Source: Hydnum rufescens UP504 (lineage: Eukaryota; Basidiomycota; Agaricomycetes; Cantharellales; Hydnaceae). Taken from it: 64,000 nucleotides of DNA. The notes below the pieces were generated by a model. That model was not told the origin of the DNA, ran no database searches, and saw nothing but the letters and a program-made list of their open reading frames with translations. Of the stretch, positions 45,939 through 57,194 are shown in pieces. The stretch is from assembly GCA_014904985.1 (NCBI GenBank), contig MU129139.1, positions 2,460 through 66,459 on the forward strand. Direction: 5' to 3'. Numbering within the stretch: position 1 is the first letter of the stretch; every line of letters begins with the position of its first letter. The position numbers were made by a program, and so were the translations under genes.

Positions 45939-47735
45939 GGCAATCACATGTTGGTACCTAGTTAGCTAGGTAATTCCCTATAGGCACATCTTAGCTAAAT
46001 AGGTCCAATATACATGAGTTTCCCTGGGACACTCTTGGTTTGTGGCTCAAAAAATTGGGCTCACTGGGCTTATTTTTTAGCCCTGGGTCTGCCTGAAAAA
46101 AGCTGGGGGTTTGGGGGCAGTAGCCCCCAGGAAGCTCTAGGGTCCCTAGGTCTGGGTAAGCCCAAAATGACCTTGGGAAGCCCTGATCTAGCCCTGGGCT
46201 AGCTTTGGACAGGTGGCAGTGAACCCTGACTTTGGGTGCAAACCTGGGTTCACCCAGACCTCACCAAGGGTCACCCATACCTACTTCTGACTTTATGCAT
46301 TCAACACTGGGCAATATTTCCAAATTTGGAAATCATGTGCCAGCATGCAATCACCACTGCTCACACTCCCTGGCCTGCCACACACCACCTGGTCCTTAGA
46401 TACTGTACAAGAACATTGTACTTGTATCTATTTCATTCTACAATATCTACTTACAACACTTGGATTTGAGAATAGACAATTAAAAAAAAAAAATGAGACC
46501 AGTGCTGATAGGCACTGGCCATAGGTTTGGCATCCATAGGGTGATAGAGGACACCCAGGGGCCCATGCACACCAATTTTTGGTGTGCAGGGGCCCCAGAG
46601 TTGCTGCAGTGTTCATCTTTTCATTCTGGTACTTGATTCTTTACTACTGGACACAGAATCCAGTGGTTGGGGGGACCAGTATCTTCCTGGTTGTCATTTT
46701 ATGCTTTTCACCAGTTTTATTGCCAGTGGGAACCACCAGAACCCTGGCCAACCTCACATAATGTACAAGCTGCACACACAGCACCAGCCCTTAGGCTAGC
46801 ACTATTTATGCTGCTTGCATATCATGGGGGGGTTGGACACAAGGGAGAGGAGGCAGGGGGCTAGTTCTTGGGCCTGGTTGTCACCAGAGGGGGGACCTGT
46901 ATGGTGGAGGAGGTATTGGTTAGTGAAAAATCAAAAGTGGGGCAAAAAGAGTGGTTTTGGCCACTCTTTCTGCCCAGATGTATATAGTGGTATTGTAGGA
47001 CTCACCTTATCCCCACACCCCAGGGTTTCTGGGGTGTGGTGATGACTCTTGGGCTCACTGGGTGTTCTGTTCATTCGAACTGGCAACTTCTGGTGCAACT
47101 CAATGCCAGCAATTGCCTGGATTAAACAGGTGCCAAAGCAGCTACAAAAGGAAACAACACAGCACAGTATAGTTAGAATAGATATAACTATGTAGATATA
47201 TATAATACAATGAAATATATATTTTTATTGCACAGGACAAGGGGGAGAACCAGAAATGAGCAAGTTTTACATAGGCTTGTATTGCCATCTTGAAAAATGA
47301 TTTAAGGGGGTTCTGTGCATCAGATTGGTCCCACTTCTTAATATGTTACTTATACATATGACTCAGATTATTATAATCTATCAGGAGAATTTTCCCTGTA
47401 GTTTCAAAATCTGTCAATCCCATATCCCCCCTTAAGGGTGTCACACCATATCTGACAGTTGAGAGGCCAGGTTTTTTTACTGTTTGTTCATCTATGTATA
47501 TAATGGACTCTATGACCTTCCATTCCTGAGTTCTATATGTCCTGGGCCTGGACAAAAGCCAGAATTTCCTTATTTGGGTATGTGTGTTTCCTGCCTTGTG
47601 GGCTTGGATCCCAATATTAAAAGGTAATATCCAGGATTTAGAGTCTACTATGGTGTGCCTATATAACCAGGACATTTCCAGAAATATATCCTGAATTATG
47701 ATTTTCAGAGTGATGGCAGTTCTGGAAGTGCAACT
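45939..47735. repeat. Complex repeat unit A, copy 1
   Basis: About 1.8 kb, starting GGCAATCACATGTTGG. No protein recognised. Includes a GC-rich hairpin at 46557-46596 (GGGGCCC..GCACACC with GGTGTGC..GGGCCCC) and a poly-A run at about 46483. Confidence 0.8.
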
Positions 47736-48128
47736 GAATTTCTCCTTGCACCCTCAAGGGTCTTGGGGGTCAAAATGTTTGATTTAGGACACTCTCAGTA
47801 TACTGCCACTGTGGGCCGTTGTGGTGGTTCTGGATTTGATGAAGATCCAGAAGAGTCAGTCGACAGTACCAGGATTGAGTGGTCAAAGATGCAGCTCTAA
47901 GTAATCTCTCAGAGGATATCCTGTTAGATCATTAAGCCGGTCCAACTAGGTTGACTAGGTTTGGAACTGTACCTTTGTAACTTTCACTCCAGCTGGTGAA
48001 CAAACCCTACCCAAGGCAGCACCTTAGGACAGCAGCTAGCTTAGGCACCACCTATATGATGCACTTAGAAGAAAAAATCCCTGAAAAAACTCCTCAGGCA
48101 ATCTTAGACAGCACCTACTACTCAGAAC

Positions 48129-48174
48129 ACCTCTTAGGTGGTTTCTGGATGCAAACTCAAACCACCTAAGAGGT
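48129..48174. repeat. Hairpin of unit B, copy 1
   Basis: ACCTCTTAGGTGGTTT and its reverse complement around a 14-base loop. Same arm as in the 15.4-kb foldback element. Confidence 0.8.
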
Positions 48175-48338
48175 ACTATTTTGAGGGTCATTAGTGCACC
48201 AACTGCATCAAACCATCACTCAAGCCAATGAGGCATTTCCTGGAGCTGAGCTGAAAGCCCTCAGCAGATCCTGGTCAATGTCAGCGACCAGGCATGTGCA
48301 CTCAGGTGAATACTATCACTGCCCACCCCCGCAAGGAA

Positions 48339-50117
48339 TCACATGTTGGTACCTAGTTAGCTAGGTAATTCCCTATAGGCACATCTTAGCTAAATAGGTC
48401 CAATATACATGAGTTTCCCTGGGACACTCTTGGTTTGTGGCTCAAAAAATTGGCTCACTGGGGCTTATTTTTAGCCTGGGTCTGCCTGAAAAAAGCTGGG
48501 GTTTGGGGGCAGTAGCCCCAGGAAGCTCTAGGGTCCTAGGTCTGGGTAAGCCAAAATGACCTTGGGGAAGCCCTGATCTAGCCCTGGGCTAGCTTTGGAC
48601 AGGTGGCAGTGAACCCTGACTTTGGGTGCAAACTGGGTTCACCCAGACCTCACCAAGGTTCACCATACTTACTTCTGACTTTATGCATTCAACACTGGGC
48701 AATATTTCCAAATTGGAAATCATGTGCCAGCATGCAATCACCACTGCTCACACTTCCCTGGCCTGCCACCACCACCTGGTCCTTAGATACTGTACAAGAA
48801 CATTGTACTTGTATCTATTTTCATTCTACAATATCTACTTACAACACTTGGATTTGAAATAGACAATTAAAAAAAAAAAATGAGACCAGTGCTGATAGGC
48901 ACTGGCCATAGGTTTGGCATCCATAGGGTGATAGAGGACACCCAGGGGCCCATGCACACACATTTTTGGTGTGAGGGCCCCAGAGTTGCTTGCAGTGTTC
49001 ATCTTTTCATTCTGGTACTTGATTCTTTACTACTGGACACAGAATCCAGTGGTTGGGGGGACCAGTATCTTCCTGGTTGTCTTTTATGCTTTTCACCAGT
49101 TTTATGCCAGTGGGAACCACCAGAACCCTGGCCAACCCTCACATAATGTACAAGCTGCACACACAGCACCAGCCCTTAGGCTAGCACTATTTATGCTGCT
49201 TGCATATCATGGGGGGTTGGACACAAGGAGAAGGAGGCAGGGGGCTAGTTCTTGGCCTGGTTGTCACCAGAGGGGCGACCTGTATGGTGGAGGAGGTATT
49301 GGTTAGTGAAAAATCAAAAGTGGGGCAAAAAAGAGTGGTTTTGGCACTCTTTCTGCCCAGATGTATTATAGTGGTATTGTAGACTCACTTATCCCCACAC
49401 CCAGGGTTTCTGGGTGGTGTGATGACTCTTGGCACTGGGTGTTCTGTTCATTCGAACTGGCAACTTCTGGTGCAACTCAATGCCAGCAATTGCCTGGATT
49501 AAACAGGTGCCAAAGCAGCTACAAAAGGAAACAACACAGCACAGTATAGTTAGAATAGATATAACTATGTAGATAATTATATACAATGAAATATATATTT
49601 TTATTGCACAGGACAAGGGGAGAACCAGAAATGAGCAAGTTTTACATAGGGCTTGTATTGCCATCTTGAAAAATGATTTAAGGGGGTTCTGTGCATCAGA
49701 TTGGTCCCACTTCTTAATATGTTACTTATACATATGACTCAGATTATTATAATCTATCAGGAGAATTTTCCCTGTAGTTTCAAAATCTGTCAATCCCATA
49801 TCCCCCCTTAAGGGTGTCACACCATATCTGACAGTTGAGAGGCCAGGTTTTTTTACTGTTTGTTCATCTATGTATATAATGGACTCTATGACCTTCCATT
49901 CCGAGTTCTATATGTCCTGGCGCCTGGACAAAAGCCAGAATTTCCTTATTTGGGTATGTGTGTTTCCTGCCTTGTGGGCTTGATCCCCAATATTAAAAAG
50001 GTAATATCCAGGATTTAGAGTCTACTATGGTGTGCCTATATAACCGGACATTTCCAGAAATATATCCTGATTATGATTTTCAGAGTGATGGCAGTTCTGA
50101 AGTGCAACTGAATTACN
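48339..50117. repeat. Complex repeat unit A, copy 2
   Basis: Collinear with 45939-47735 over its full length, differing mainly by one-base insertions and deletions, often in homopolymers. Cut at the assembly gap. Confidence 0.85.
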
Positions 50118-50141
50118 NNNNNNNNNNNNNNNNNNNNNNNN
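50118..50141. other. Assembly gap (24 N)
   Basis: Unknown bases at the junction between unit A copy 2 and a long palindrome; the true length is unknown. Confidence 1.
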
Positions 50142-50142
50142 C

Positions 50143-50295
50143 GGAACATCTGTCTACCAATCTACACCTAGACATGCCTAGACACAGCTAGACATGCCTA
50201 GACATGTCTAAGCTGTGTCTACTGTGTCTAGACATGTCTAGGCATGTCTAGCTGCTGTCTAGGCATGTCTAGGTGTAGATTGGTAGACAGATGTC
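50143..50295. repeat. Long palindrome next to the gap
   Basis: Two arms of about 70-75 bases (around 50220) built from repeats of CTAGACATG and capped by GACATCTGTCTACC and its complement. It would form a long hairpin, a plausible reason for the adjacent gap. Confidence 0.85.
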
Positions 50296-51240
50296 CACAG
50301 AGAACCCCAACTATTGATTTAGACACCATTACACCATGAGACACCTAATGATGCTATCCAAGCAGTTTGCCTTTGTTTTGATCTGGACACTAGTAGACAC
50401 ACATCTGCAATGTCCCAAAATTGTTGATCCAGACACTATTAGACATCTCTTAGTACTGCAACCTGAACAAGTGCCTTTGTATCAACATATTTGATTTACA
50501 CACCAGTAGGCATGTATCCACATTAGTAGTACAATTTATGGATTTAGACATCATTAGAGCCCACTATTGATCTCACCCAAGCTGGTGCCCTTATGTCAAA
50601 CAGTTTGAGTTACACATTAGTAGGCATGAATCCCAAGAGTCCAACAATTACAAATTTAGATACCATCAGACACCTCTTAGTAGTGCCACCTGAGCAGGTC
50701 CCTTGGTGCCAAAATGTTTGATTTAGACACAGTAGGCACACATCCACAAGAGTACCCCAAGTGTTGAATTAGACACCATTAGATGCCATCCAATGATCTC
50801 CCCCTGAGCAGATGCCTTTGTTTTAATTCAGACACTAGCTAGTAGAGATGCATCTGCAATAGTCCCAGGATTATTGATCTAGACACTATGAGACACCTAT
50901 TAGTACTGCCACCAGGGGCCTTGGATTGAACTGTTTGATTTAGACAGTCTTAGACACCATTAGACACTATTAGTATGCCACTGGGGGCCTTGGGGCTCAA
51001 AATGTTTGATTTAGACACTATTAGACCCAATTAGATACCTATTGATACTGCCACCAGGGGCCTTGGGATCAAAATGTTTGATTTAGATGCTATTAGACAC
51101 CATTAGACACCTATTAGTCCTTCCCCAGGGGTCTTGGGGTCAAAATGTTTGATTTAGACCATTAGTACTGCCACTGGGGGCCTTGTGTTCAAAATGTTTG
51201 ATTTAGACACCAGTAGACACACAGTAAGGATGATAGACAC
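50296..51240. repeat. Complex repeat unit C, copy 1
   Basis: Degenerate tandem blocks of about 60-80 bases sharing GTTTGATTTAGACAC, ATTAGACACC and CCTTGG phrases. Copy 2 is at 51916-52860. Confidence 0.75.
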
Positions 51241-51428
51241 TTCTAAGTCTCCAGAAAATATCCTGTTAGACATGCTATATTAGACCTGTAACTCACTCCA
51301 GCTGGTGAACAAACCCTCCCAGGCAGCACCTGCAGCAGGCTATTTTAGGCACACCTATATGATGAACTTAGAAGAAAATCCCTGAAAAAACTCCTCAGGC
51401 ATGTCTTAGACACACCTATACTCAGAAC

Positions 51429-51474
51429 ACCTCTTAGGTGGTTTCTGGATGCAAACTCAAACCACCTAAGAGGT
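51429..51474. repeat. Hairpin of unit B, copy 2
   Basis: Same stem and loop as at 48129. Confidence 0.8.
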
Positions 51475-51628
51475 ACTATTTTGAGGTGCATTAGGTGCAC
51501 CAACTGCATCAAACCATCACTCAAGCCAATGAGGCATTCCTGGAGCTGAGCTGAAAGGCCTCAGCAGATCTGTCCAATGTCGACAGGCCATGTGCACCTC
51601 AGTGATACTAATGCCCACCACCCGAGGC

Positions 51629-51900
51629 AATCACATGTTGGTACCTAGTTAGCTAGTTAATTCCCTATAGGCACATCTTAGCTAAATAGGTCCAATATAC
51701 ATGAGTTCCCTGGGAACACTCTTGGTTTGTGGCTCAAAAAATTGGGCTCACTGGGCTTATTTTTTAGCCCTGGGTCTGCCTGAAAAAAGCTGGGCGTTTG
51801 GGGCAGTAAGCCCCCAGGAAGCTCTAGGGTCCCTAGGTCTGGGTAAGCCCAAAATGACCTTGGGAAGCCCTGATCTAGCCTGGGCTAGCTTGGACAGGTG
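51629..51900. repeat. Complex repeat unit A, copy 3, truncated
   Basis: Only the first about 270 bases of unit A, then a switch to unit C, suggesting deletion or recombination between copies. Confidence 0.8.
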
Positions 51901-51915
51901 GATCTTCTCTTTTTC

Positions 51916-52860
51916 CACAAGAGAACCCCCAACTATTGATTTAGACACCATTACACCATGAGACACCTAATGATGCTATCCAAGCAGTTGCCTTTGTTTT
52001 GATCTGGACACTAGTAGACACACATCTGCAATGTCCCAAAATTGTTGATCCAGACACTATTAGACATCTCTTAGTACTGCAACCTGAACAAGTGCCTTTG
52101 TATCAACATATTTGATTTACACACCAGTAGGCATGTATCCACATTAGTAGTACAATTTATGGATTTAGACATCATTAGAGCCCACCTATTGATCTCACCC
52201 AAGCTGGTGCCCTTATGTCAAACAGTTTGAGTTACACATTAGTAGGCATGAATCCCCAAGAGTCCAACAATTTACAAATTTAGATACCATCAGACACCTC
52301 TTAGTAGTGCCACCTGAGCAGGTCCCTTGGTGCCAAAATGTTTGATTTAGACACCAGTAGGCACACATCCACAAGAGTACCCAAGTGTTGAATTAGACAC
52401 CATTAGATGCCATCCAATGATCTCCCCCTGAGCAGATGCCTTTGTTTTAATTCAGACACTAGCTAGTAGAGATGCATCTGCAATAGTCCCAGGATTATTG
52501 ATCTAGACACTATGAGACACCTATTAGTACTGCCACCAGGGGCCTTGGGATTGAACTGTTTGATTTAGACAGTCTTAGACACCATTAGACACCTATTAGT
52601 ACTGCCACTGGGGGCCTTGGGCTCAAAATGTTTGATTTAGACACTATTAGACCCAATTAGATACCTATTGATACTGCCACCAGGGCCTTGGGATCAAAAT
52701 GTTTGATTTAGATGCTATTAGACACCATTAGACACCTATTAGTCCTTCCCCCAGGGGTCTTGGGGTCAAAATGTTTGATTTAGACACCATTAGTACTGCC
52801 ACTGGGGGCCTTGTGTTCAAAATGTTTGATTTAGACACCAGTAGACACACAGTAAGGATG
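51916..52860. repeat. Complex repeat unit C, copy 2
   Basis: Nearly identical to 50296-51240, differing by single-base indels and few substitutions. Confidence 0.75.
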
Positions 52861-53057
52861 ATAGACACTTCTAAGTCTCCAGAAAATATCCTGTTAGACA
52901 TGCCTATATTAGACCTGTAACTCACTCCAGCTGGTGAACAAACCCTCCCAGGTGGTGCCTGCAGCAGGCTATTTTAGGCACACCTATATGATGAACTTAG
53001 AAAAAAAATCCCCTGAAAAAACTCCTCAGGCATGTCTTAGACACACCTATACTCAGA

Positions 53058-53103
53058 ACACCTCTTAGGTGGTTTCTGGATGCAAACTCAAACCACCTAA
53101 GAG
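53058..53103. repeat. Hairpin of unit B, copy 3, at the insertion's right end
   Basis: Same stem and loop; 24 bases further the insertion ends at CATTAGG and LINE sequence resumes. Confidence 0.8.
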
Positions 53104-53127
53104 GTACTGTTTTGAGGGTGCATTAGG

Positions 53128-53602
53128 TGAGTTGGTGGCAGTGAAAGCACTGTGGTGTCTCTCTGATGATGCCCATTCCATGACCCAATTTTGTGATAGG
53201 GCCTGACATTGGGAGCTGCTGATGAAGGAGGCAGAGGAGTACTGAGGGAAGGTGGGTGCAAGTTTGGATCCTTACTTTGCATGTTTGTTGGCTAGTTCAT
53301 TCCTGATTATGCCCTCATGGCCAGGGCCCAGTTGATGAAAATATCAATATTCAGTTTGTGGTTGATAATATCAAGTATTGCTGCACAGAATCTTCTGGAG
53401 CAGTCTTGAGCCTTGCCTGGCTGCCATTATAGAAGAAGGGTTGGGAGCTCTGATGACTGTCAAATCAAAATCTGGTTCAGCCAGTGTGTAGATGGGAGAC
53501 TGTATTTCTGTTGTTATTCATTGGGTTGGTTCACTTCAATGGTTGATCACACTTTGCAAGATGTGTATGGTGTTCAGTGGAGAATAGGATGGGATATGGA
53601 CT
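53128..53602 (-). pseudogene. LINE RNase H fragment
   Basis: Minus-strand reading gives ILDIINHKLNIDIFINW, then a GHEGIIRNELANKHAK motif, the C-terminal half of RNase H in non-LTR retrotransposons (family pattern GHEGI-GNE-AD--AK). Stops and a frame change are present, and the catalytic Asp near the end is Asn. It is continuous in the original LINE with 45714-45933. Its upstream side meets the solo LTR at 53603. Confidence 0.65.
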
Positions 53603-54173
53603 TGTAATAATGTGGTCCTCGACTTCGAGGGACCGCGGTATTTGTCGTCATTAGACGAGGTGGATTCGGCGTATCTGTGAATAGAAGAGGAAGGATACTC
53701 CAACCGTTCTAAGCACTGGCTTCAAACGGGAGGACCACAAATGAGGCTAGGCACTGGCTTCGCTTTGGGTGTGGGAGAAACAAGAGGAGAGGAGGGGATT
53801 GGAGAATGGGAGGGGGTAGTAACTGGCCAAGGGGCTCAGTTACTATCTAGGGAAGAAGTGGCGGGTTAGTTTAGATCCTAAAAGGCAGCACTCACCTAGT
53901 AGAGTCGCGCTCGTACGCAACTCTCCTTATCTGTCTCTGCCCCGTGCTCTATGGCGACAGATCGCGTGTCTTGATGCGTTATAGATGTTATGCGACTCGG
54001 TCGCGGGGTTGAGGCATGGCTGCGTCGGTTTCACGGTTCGAGCGTGAGCTGTGAGGTCTGGGCAAAAAGGTAAATTTGATTCTGCTGCTGTGGGGACTTA
54101 GAATCCTCAGCAGCCACGCTCTTACGTAATATACATGGAGTACGGATGGTAGATAAAGTAACGCAATATTACA
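53603..54173 (-). repeat. Young solo LTR of the gypsy-1 family
   Basis: 571 bases, TGTAATA to TATTACA, with perfect target duplication GGACT (53598-53602 and 54174-54178). CpG-rich, in contrast with its surroundings. Opposite orientation to the 14576 LTR. Confidence 0.92.
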
Positions 54174-54203
54174 GGACTAGCTGTAGTCAATGATATATCA
54201 TCT

Positions 54204-54962
54204 GGGATGCTTGTGGAAAGGCTTATACATTGGGGATGCTTATAGAAAGGCTTATATGTTGTGTAGGATGCTTGTAGAAAGGCTTATACATTGGGGATGC
54301 TTATAGAAAGGCTTATATATCATGTGGGATTGTAACAAAGTGCCTCCCAGTTCAGGAGGGCACCTGTTGTCATACTTGGACAAAGTGGAGTTGACAGGGG
54401 AGGGAGCAGGATAGGGGAGAATAGGAGAAGAGGTAATCACACCACCCTTAGCACTGGCTTCAGGTGGGGGAGCTGCAAACAGGGCTAAGCACTGGCTTTG
54501 CCCTGGACACAGGAGAAAAGGTTGCAAGGGAGAGGAAGTCATGGTGAAAGGCATAAAGAAGTAGTGACTGGCCAAGTGGCACAGTCACTACCTAAGGAGA
54601 GAGTGGGGGGGTCAGTGAGAGGAAAGGGCTGTCCTACTCACTGCTTTCCCAGCTAGGGTCCAAAGGCACAGTCCCAAAGCCAGGGAAAGGGCTAGTATTG
54701 ATGGCTACTAGGGGCCAACTGGATATCCAGATAGAAGCAGAGGCAGAGGCAGAGTATCACAGTTTCTCACTAGGTGACGAAGATCTGGGCAAAGGTTTAC
54801 TTGATTAATCTCGGCAACTGCCATATATACATGACTTTTGAGTCCTAACTTAATTACGTAATACACTATATTACAGGGATGCTTATGGAAAGGCTTATAC
54901 ATCTGGGATGCTTGTAGGAAGGCTTATATGTAGGGGATACTTGTAGAAAGGTTTATACATTG
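54204..54962. repeat. Minisatellite of about 29 bp, seven units
   Basis: Units close to GGGATGCTTGTAGAAAGGCTTATACATTG. Four precede and three follow the solo LTR at 54331-54875, which inserted within the array. Confidence 0.8.
54331..54875 (-). repeat. Old solo LTR of the gypsy-1 family
   Basis: 545 bases, TGTAACA to TATTACA, with target duplication GGGAT (54326-54330 and 54876-54880). Same layout as 53603-54173 but nearly free of CpG, indicating a much older insertion. Confidence 0.88.
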
Positions 54963-56060
54963 TTCATGTTGTGTTGGTTCATTTACTGATATTTGTGTAT
55001 TCTTGTTTATGTTCTCCTGGTCAAAATGCATATATATATGGATTACAGACTGGTCAGTGCTTGGTTAGTCTTGTTAGTATGTTTCTTCCTTCTTTCTTCA
55101 AAACCTGATTCATATTTTGTTATGCTTACTTTTCCTTGGATGTCCAGCAACTCTAACCTTATGTCCTGCAACTATCCTTGGCTTTAGTGATTCACATAGA
55201 GGGCTTCCAGTGGCTTTGTCTCAACAACCTTGAAGATGACTTAGCTCCAGATGGCTTATAGATAGACTGTTCTTTAGAGGCAAGCAGAAAAGTTGACAGT
55301 GGTTGACAGTGATGATTTCCAGAGAGGAGATGATGGGGGGATACAGGAAATCTACCAGCTTTTATACCTTTCTGAAGGTGGCTGTGTTTAAAGAAAATGA
55401 CTCCCTTATGGGTGAGTCATATGTGAGTCATAGGTGAGAACAAAAGAAAAATAACAAAATGATGTCATAATGTGGTCATAGCTGAGTCATGCATAGAGTG
55501 TGATGTCATAGTGATGTCATTCAAGAGAACAAAAGAAATCATAGAGGGGGTGATGTCACCAATTTGTTGAGCATGTGGAGCATTCTGGGAAGTGAAATGA
55601 AAGGATATCTCCAGGTTTTGGAGATTAATTTGAACATAGTCCAATGGTTAAGGTGTTTTATTGCTGGTTGATAATGGGAACAAGTGTGTGGGATGGGATT
55701 CAATGCAGAAACAACAGTTTGCATCCATTGTAAGCAGGTTGGTTATAAACCAATCCAACTACTGTCCACAATGTTGAGCCAGGGATGAAGGAGGGAATCA
55801 CAGAACTAATCTGGATGTTCAGGTCTGAGTGGGGGAAGGTCTTTTGAACAGGGGAAATTGCAGTGAGCCAACAAAGCCCAAGCAATTAAGTGAGAATGTG
55901 TGTTTCTGTCAAATTACCACACCCTAAGAATCTCTTCTTGAGACCTTAGTCAAAGTGTAGTTAGAATTTGTGTTTTGCAGTGAGAAATCACCCAGGGACC
56001 AGCAGCTGTTCAAGAAGCTTCAAACTGGAGGGAGGGGGAGAACTAATGAATTTGTGTGCT
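54963..56060. other. CpG-poor relic, possibly LTR-derived
   Basis: No intact gene. Contains a cluster of TGATGTCA/TGAGTCAT motifs at about 55420-55560, resembling bZIP-binding sites often seen in LTRs. A purine run lies at about 56024-56042 (GGAGGGAGGGGGAGAA). Minus-strand coding-like pieces at 55539-55885 are not recognised. Confidence 0.35.
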
Positions 56061-56370
56061 AGCTGCACCTAATATACAATCCAGACTTCGACTCAATAGA
56101 AAGTGAAAAAGTCGGACTTAAGGGACACACAGAGAAAAAGAAATCAAGTTAAAATATTCAAAACTGATGGAGATATTCCAATTTCAAGATAAAAGGGGAG
56201 ATTGACACATTACATGCTATTCCTCCTTCAAACCTGGACAAGTTCCCTTAAGAAAAAGTGGAATAGGTCACCCTGAGGGTCTTCTCCATCGGACATAAGA
56301 GGGCCGGAAGTAATTCGCTATTTTGAATGGTGGAGCAAAGGGGGAGTCATGGGGAGGGAGTTGTCTTGTG

Positions 56371-56667
56371 AAAAATGGAGTTCGCGTCCGCTCGTTTTTC
56401 CCTGGTACCGTTCGATGTGCATTTTCAACAGCTTTCAGGGCATGGTCGTTTCGAGTCGATCCGATCAAAACTGACAGAGAAATTCGAAAAATACTCCTTC
56501 AGAGTATGAATCATGGCAAGATATTGTTACAGGGACCGCATTTTTGATCCGTTCGTTTCGTGTTTGGTACCGTTCGATAGGTACGATTCGTATCCTTCTG
56601 GGTGCGGTCGTTTCGAGTCGATCCGATCAAAAATGACGGAGAAATTCGAAAAATACTCCTTCAGAGT
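56371..56667. repeat. Tandem duplication, 161-base offset
   Basis: Two copies (about 56371-56506 and 56532-56667) share GGTACCGTTCGAT, GTCGTTTCGAGTCGATCCGA and AAATACTCCTTCAGAGTA. CpG content is normal here, marking the right edge of the depleted block. Confidence 0.8.
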
Positions 56668-56756
56668 AGTGCAGCCCCTATCTGGATCATGTGATGGATC
56701 CGCGAGTCCAGAATTCGGAACTAGGCCCGGTCCGCGTCATTACATAATCACAATCT

Positions 56757-57109
56757 GTCACCCTTAAGGCAGTAGGATGACTTGGAAGAGCAGGCAAGTC
56801 ACCAGTCTTGAAGAAAGATGGCAAGTTGAATTGCCTTGTCCAAAGAAAATGGACTTGAAGTAGGGCATAAACTGCCCCTTTTTGATGAGGACTGTTGAAG
56901 TCCGACGGATAGTCAATAAATTGACTGGTAGACATGGTAAAGGAATGAGGCAATATTATGGGTTAGAAAGGGGTAGGAATCCAATTGATTTCTTGAGTAA
57001 ACGAATGGCGATAAAATTAAATGAGCGCAGTGACATATAATTGATTCATTCGTAGGGAAAATGGCCTCAGATGAGGATTTCTATGGTGTAGGGATTTATC
57101 CCTCCAACA
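56757..57109 (-). repeat. Candidate 3' LTR of gypsy-2
   Basis: Minus-strand start TGTTGGAGGGATAAATCCC at 57109; a possible end is GGGTGACA at 56757. It lies just downstream of the gypsy-2 ORFs, as a 3' LTR should. The end is a guess because no second LTR is in the window. Confidence 0.45.
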
Positions 57110-57194
57110 TATTAGGCCTCAGCTAAGTCGTGGTCCCTCGCGACAGGCATCCAAAAATATATTCTCGTTGTACAATACGCCGTCATGTGATTAA

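Larger units (their letters stand above)
45934..53127. mobile_element. 7.2-kb complex repeat insertion in the LINE
   Basis: Bounded by short inverted ends CACCTAA and TTAGGTG, with LINE sequence on both sides. Inside are three copies of unit A (45939-47735, 48339-50117, 51629-51900 truncated), two copies of unit C (about 50296-51240 and 51916-52860) and three copies of hairpin unit B (ending at 48181, 51490 and 53127). There is no recognisable transposase. CpG is almost absent. Copies differ by many single-base indels. Confidence 0.7.

Noticed and set aside
45934..53127. CRISPR-like or prophage-type repeat array
   Set aside because: Eukaryotic context; repeats are long, degenerate and without regular spacers.
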